Shown here in pieces: positions 61,446-64,000 of a DNA stretch of 64,000 nucleotides. The notes beneath the pieces are model-generated. The model was not told the origin of the DNA, searched no databases, and saw nothing but the letters and a program-made list of their open reading frames with translations. The stretch spans positions 1 through 64,000 of the forward strand of contig NZ_PYAW01000010.1 in NCBI RefSeq assembly GCF_003014755.1, in the 5' to 3' direction. Each line of letters starts with the position of its first letter. The stretch's first letter is position 1. The position numbers were made by a program, and so were the translations under genes. The stretch is from Chitinophaga niastensis (GTDB lineage: Bacteria > Bacteroidota > Bacteroidia > Chitinophagales > Chitinophagaceae).

Positions 61446-62462
61446 ATGGATTCCATTGATTTAACAAGGGGTGATGACATAAATAAATGGCCTCAGTGGC
61501 ATAATCAGCCTTTAAAATTAACACTGGAAGAGATTAAATCTCCTGTAAAGGTATTTGAGGATTTCTTCTTTGGTTACGATCTGCCAACTCTAAGGGACAA
61601 TTACAAAGTACTTCACTACGTGCTTAGTGGTCATGAACATTTAAAAAAAGACGGATTTATTTATTTTTTGGCTGATTTAGAAAAAGTAATTGAGGCAGCA
61701 TTTGTTATAAATAAAAATTCCACTGAATTCAACAAGCCTGAAGTAGAGGCTATGGAAAGGTTTATGGCTATATTTTCTCATGAAATGAACACACAATTTT
61801 CAGGAGTAAAAAGCTGTATTGAAGCGATTGAAAATAATTTTGTTGATCTCCCTAATGAAATATCAACTTCTAATGAGTTTTACTTTAGTACGATAAAAGC
61901 AATATTGATTAATGGCATGGAAACTTTGCACAATTTAATTACTACTGTTATGTATCGTGAAGGGAAATTGGCAATGACACTAACCAAAACAAAATTCAAT
62001 ATAGCTGGTCTTTTAAACTCTATTCCTGAATCATTTGCATATCAGGCCACATTAAGCAATGTAAAAATTACCACAAATCTACATTCAAATCTGCCATTGG
62101 AAATTGAGACGGATAGAATTAAATTCCATCAGGTAATTTCAAATCTACTTCAGAATGCCTTAAAGCATTGCCTCCCAGAAAGTAAAATTCAAATTGAATG
62201 TTGTTGGAAAGACTCATTAATCATAAAAGTTAAAAACAAAGGCAGCTTCATTCCTGCAAGTGACAGATTAAGGATTTTTGAGCCGTTTGTACAATTATCA
62301 CCAAATTCAACCGGCGCCGGATTGGGATTATACATTGCGCAGTTATACACTCAATTAATAGGGGGTGCTATTTTCATTAAAAGTAAAGAAGATGGTTGCA
62401 CAGAATTTATTATATCCATACCTGAGAAAAATATTGGACTATCTGAAAGTAAAGTAAGGTAA
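61446..62462 (+). CDS. Soluble sensor histidine kinase
   Basis: This 338-aa protein has no membrane helix. Residues 1-100 form a domain with KWPQWHNQPLKLTLEEI that also occurs alone in the 85-aa protein at 62640. The kinase core follows: HisKA-like IFSHEMNTQFSG with the phospho-acceptor His in SHEMN (~H117), N-box SNLLQNALKHC, and G-boxes GAGLGLYIAQ. No response regulator lies within the window next to it, so it is an orphan kinase. It probably senses a cytosolic signal through its N-domain. Confidence 0.88.
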   Translation: MDSIDLTRGDDINKWPQWHNQPLKLTLEEIKSPVKVFEDFFFGYDLPTLRDNYKVLHYVLSGHEHLKKDGFIYFLADLEKVIEAAFVINKNSTEFNKPEVEAMERFMAIFSHEMNTQFSGVKSCIEAIENNFVDLPNEISTSNEFYFSTIKAILINGMETLHNLITTVMYREGKLAMTLTKTKFNIAGLLNSIPESFAYQATLSNVKITTNLHSNLPLEIETDRIKFHQVISNLLQNALKHCLPESKIQIECCWKDSLIIKVKNKGSFIPASDRLRIFEPFVQLSPNSTGAGLGLYIAQLYTQLIGGAIFIKSKEDGCTEFIISIPEKNIGLSESKVR

Positions 62463-62639
62463 AGAATATTTTAAGTCTGCATAAAGGTGGAACGGCAAAA
62501 TTGTATCCCGTTAATTGTTTATTCAACCAACGGTCACTTTTGACGACTACAAAACGCTACGATAAATGTGGAACGACATACAGATAACAATCCCGATAAT
62601 TGAATTATTCTACCATCGGTTTTTTCAAATGAAAGTATT

Positions 62640-62897
62640 ATGAGTGAAAAAAAATTTCCTGAATGGCACAATTTGCCTTTTCGACTCACTAAGTCTGAAA
62701 TAAAGCACCCCAAAGAGGTTCTGAAAAACCTATGTTGGGAGTATGAGCAGGCTGAAATTCGAGTTTTATTGTGGAATTGGCTAGTCGATACATTTCAGAA
62801 TGAAAGCGTTAATGCTGGAGGCATTATTGGTCTTTACGAAAATATTGACAAAATGGTTGAGGCGGTCTTTCTCATTTTCAGTGAAAAAGAAGTATGA
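62640..62897 (+). CDS. Stand-alone copy of the kinase N-terminal domain
   Basis: This 85-aa protein aligns with the first ~95 residues of the kinase at 61446: FPEWHNLPFRLTKSEIKHP versus WPQWHNQPLKLTLEEIKSP, and the ending DKMVEAVFLI versus EKVIEAAFVI. It has no catalytic domain. It could bind the kinase by domain pairing and act as an inhibitor or adaptor. It overlaps the next gene by four bases. Confidence 0.7.
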   Translation: MSEKKFPEWHNLPFRLTKSEIKHPKEVLKNLCWEYEQAEIRVLLWNWLVDTFQNESVNAGGIIGLYENIDKMVEAVFLIFSEKEV

Positions 62898-63157
62898 ATA
62901 TGAAAATATACATATCGATTTATACTAATCCTGCTCTTGATAAATCGAAATTCCTTATTAAAATCACATTTGGCAATGGTAATGTAGCAACTGAAATATT
63001 TAATAAGGTGAAAGGAAATATGATAAAACCATGTAAATATGTTTTGGATCTTGTAATTCTATCTGATGAAATAAATTCAATTAACCTAATAAACAGAAAA
63101 TACACTTCAGCAAAAGTTCAAGTATTGCTACTATTATTTCGGATGCTTAATCACTAA
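62894..63157 (+). CDS. Small hypothetical protein
   Basis: This 87-aa basic protein has no recognised domain; a strand-helix pattern is visible (MNMKIYISIYTNPALD...FLIKITFGNG). It overlaps the preceding gene by four bases and is followed after ten bases by the next small gene, indicating one operon. Confidence 0.55.
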   Translation: MNMKIYISIYTNPALDKSKFLIKITFGNGNVATEIFNKVKGNMIKPCKYVLDLVILSDEINSINLINRKYTSAKVQVLLLLFRMLNH

Positions 63158-63167
63158 ATAATACTAT

Positions 63168-63497
63168 ATGAAAAATGAAATTGATTTTCTTAACAGTTTT
63201 GAAATCGTATATCAACCGGCCAAAAATAATTCGCCAAAGATCAATTTCTTGCACGAATTGTTTTCTCAAGTTACTGAACTTCCATGTATTATTCGAGATA
63301 GAATCTGTCAGGAATGCAACTGGAGCACCCAGACGTTTTATCGAAGAATTAAGACTATAAAGGATAAGGAGAGTAGGTCAATTAAGTCATTGAGCAATGC
63401 TGAAAAGAAAAAAGTCGCAGAGGTTTTTCACGAGGAATATGATAACCTGTTGATTCGATTTGCAAATTGTGAACGTGATATAAACAAATTTATATGA
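63168..63497 (+). CDS. Small protein with helix-turn-helix-like segment
   Basis: This 109-aa protein contains IIRDRICQECNWSTQTFYRRIKTIK (in two parts, IIRDRICQECNW and STQTFYRRIK), which reads like a helix-turn-helix recognition region, then a basic stretch. The rest is helical. It may be a small DNA-binding protein of this operon. It overlaps the next gene by four bases. Confidence 0.58.
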   Translation: MKNEIDFLNSFEIVYQPAKNNSPKINFLHELFSQVTELPCIIRDRICQECNWSTQTFYRRIKTIKDKESRSIKSLSNAEKKKVAEVFHEEYDNLLIRFANCERDINKFI

Positions 63498-63898
63498 GGG
63501 ATACATCATATATTGATTCATTCACACTGTTTCTTACAGAAATATTCTTTGAATCCCGCCACAATGAAAAGGTACCAGAGGAATTATTCAGCCCAATATT
63601 AACTAAAATGAGGAACGTTGCAAGGTTTGTTTTTAGTAGGTATCAAACAAAATTCCCTGATAATGATTCCCAACTGTCATTAAGTTACAGTGATCTAAAA
63701 GACAAACATTGTCTTTTAAAACTCAAGTATAAAAATCTGAAGAGTGAATTAGATTTACAGAAGCAAAAAAGAATTGGAGAACACAAAAGGTCTGAATTGT
63801 ATTATAGCCGATACTGGGAAATAGCCAAATTTTACGGCTATTATTTTTCTACTAGCGATTCAAATAAAGTCGAAAACAGTAATGATCCTAATACTTAA
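63494..63898 (+). CDS. Hypothetical coiled-coil protein
   Basis: This 134-aa protein has a helical first half (ILTKMRNVARFVFSRYQ) and a coiled-coil-like region (LKLKYKNLKSELDLQKQKR) followed by an aromatic C-terminus (YYSRYWEIAKFYGYYF). No family is recognised. Its start overlaps the HTH-like gene by four bases. Confidence 0.55.
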   Translation: MRDTSYIDSFTLFLTEIFFESRHNEKVPEELFSPILTKMRNVARFVFSRYQTKFPDNDSQLSLSYSDLKDKHCLLKLKYKNLKSELDLQKQKRIGEHKRSELYYSRYWEIAKFYGYYFSTSDSNKVENSNDPNT

Positions 63899-63909
63899 TA
63901 TTATTTCTA

Positions 63910-64000
63910 ATGCTAAAGAATACAGCTACACATTATGTAATAATTGACAATAATCTGAATGCTCCTAAAATTCGTAAATTCAATATTGTTTTATTAATAA
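63910..64000 (+). CDS. Possible 5' end of a gene running off the window
   Basis: An ATG at 63910 opens a frame of 30 codons that is still open at the window end. The translation (MLKNTATHYVIIDNNLNAPK) looks protein-like, with a receiver-like VIIDNN start, which could be the regulator missing from next to the orphan kinase. This is weak evidence. Confidence 0.25.
   Translation, partial: MLKNTATHYVIIDNNLNAPKIRKFNIVLLI

Overview
The window looks like Bacteroidota DNA, most like the Chitinophaga group. Signs are an AT-rich composition, Bacteroides-type conjugation genes (TraE to TraN, RteC, DUF3945, MobA/relaxase/coupling protein), YD/RHS cell-surface proteins with a DUF5977-type tail, and two sites matching the Bacteroidota -7 promoter element TAnnTTTG. 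Nearly all of it is accessory DNA: a biosynthetic cluster, an integrative conjugative element (ICE) with cargo, an insertion sequence and a polymorphic-toxin locus.

Layout. (1) 1-958 holds a frameshifted, 5'-truncated copy of the integrase found intact at 10983-12242. The two copies and their shared terminator are direct repeats. (2) Between them, 1219-10467 is a compact plus-strand biosynthetic cluster: phosphopantetheinyl transferase, alpha/beta hydrolase, free-standing condensation domain, O-methyltransferase, AurF-like diiron oxygenase, carrier protein, adenylation enzyme, and a two-domain protein ending in a Cys/Met-type PLP lyase. (3) 10983-12242 is the intact tyrosine recombinase, with 10-bp repeats upstream. 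(4) 12941-19887 is minus-strand cargo: a two-gene cytosolic-plus-membrane pair, small secreted or membrane proteins, a DUF4145 protein and a helicase with a PD-(D/E)xK-like tail. (5) 20186-25843 holds ICE accessory genes separated by three long nested inverted repeats. (6) 25864-35277 is the transfer operon TraE-F-G-(TraI-like x3)-J-K-L-M-N. (7) 36157-40525 is a regulatory block: RteC, a LytTR response regulator, a LytS-like kinase, an S41 peptidase and a 69-aa peptide that resembles a lanthipeptide precursor. (8) 40982-46449 is the mobilisation region (DUF3945, coupling protein, relaxase, MobA, candidate oriT, excisionase-like HTH). (9) 46904-48324 is a complete IS4-family element with an 18-bp terminal repeat and a 9-bp target duplication. 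(10) 48734-60504 is an RHS/YD operon ending in a candidate HNH-type toxin, its likely immunity gene, further immunity-like genes, a decayed gene and a macro-domain protein. (11) 60650-64000 holds an XRE-type regulator, a candidate structured RNA with its own promoter, a soluble histidine kinase and a run of small unknown genes.

How the parts may work together. The transfer and mobilisation genes form a Bacteroides-type conjugation system. Where CTnDOT carries rteA-rteB-rteC, this element has RteC beside a LytS/LytTR pair, a secreted S41 peptidase and a small Cys/Ser/Thr-rich peptide. I infer a peptide-signalling system that may tie transfer to cell density or kin presence; this is the most interesting candidate in the window. 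The second is the biosynthetic cluster, which can load an amino acid on a carrier protein, N-oxidise, O-methylate and condense it. Its position between two integrase copies suggests that it arrived as a mobile unit.
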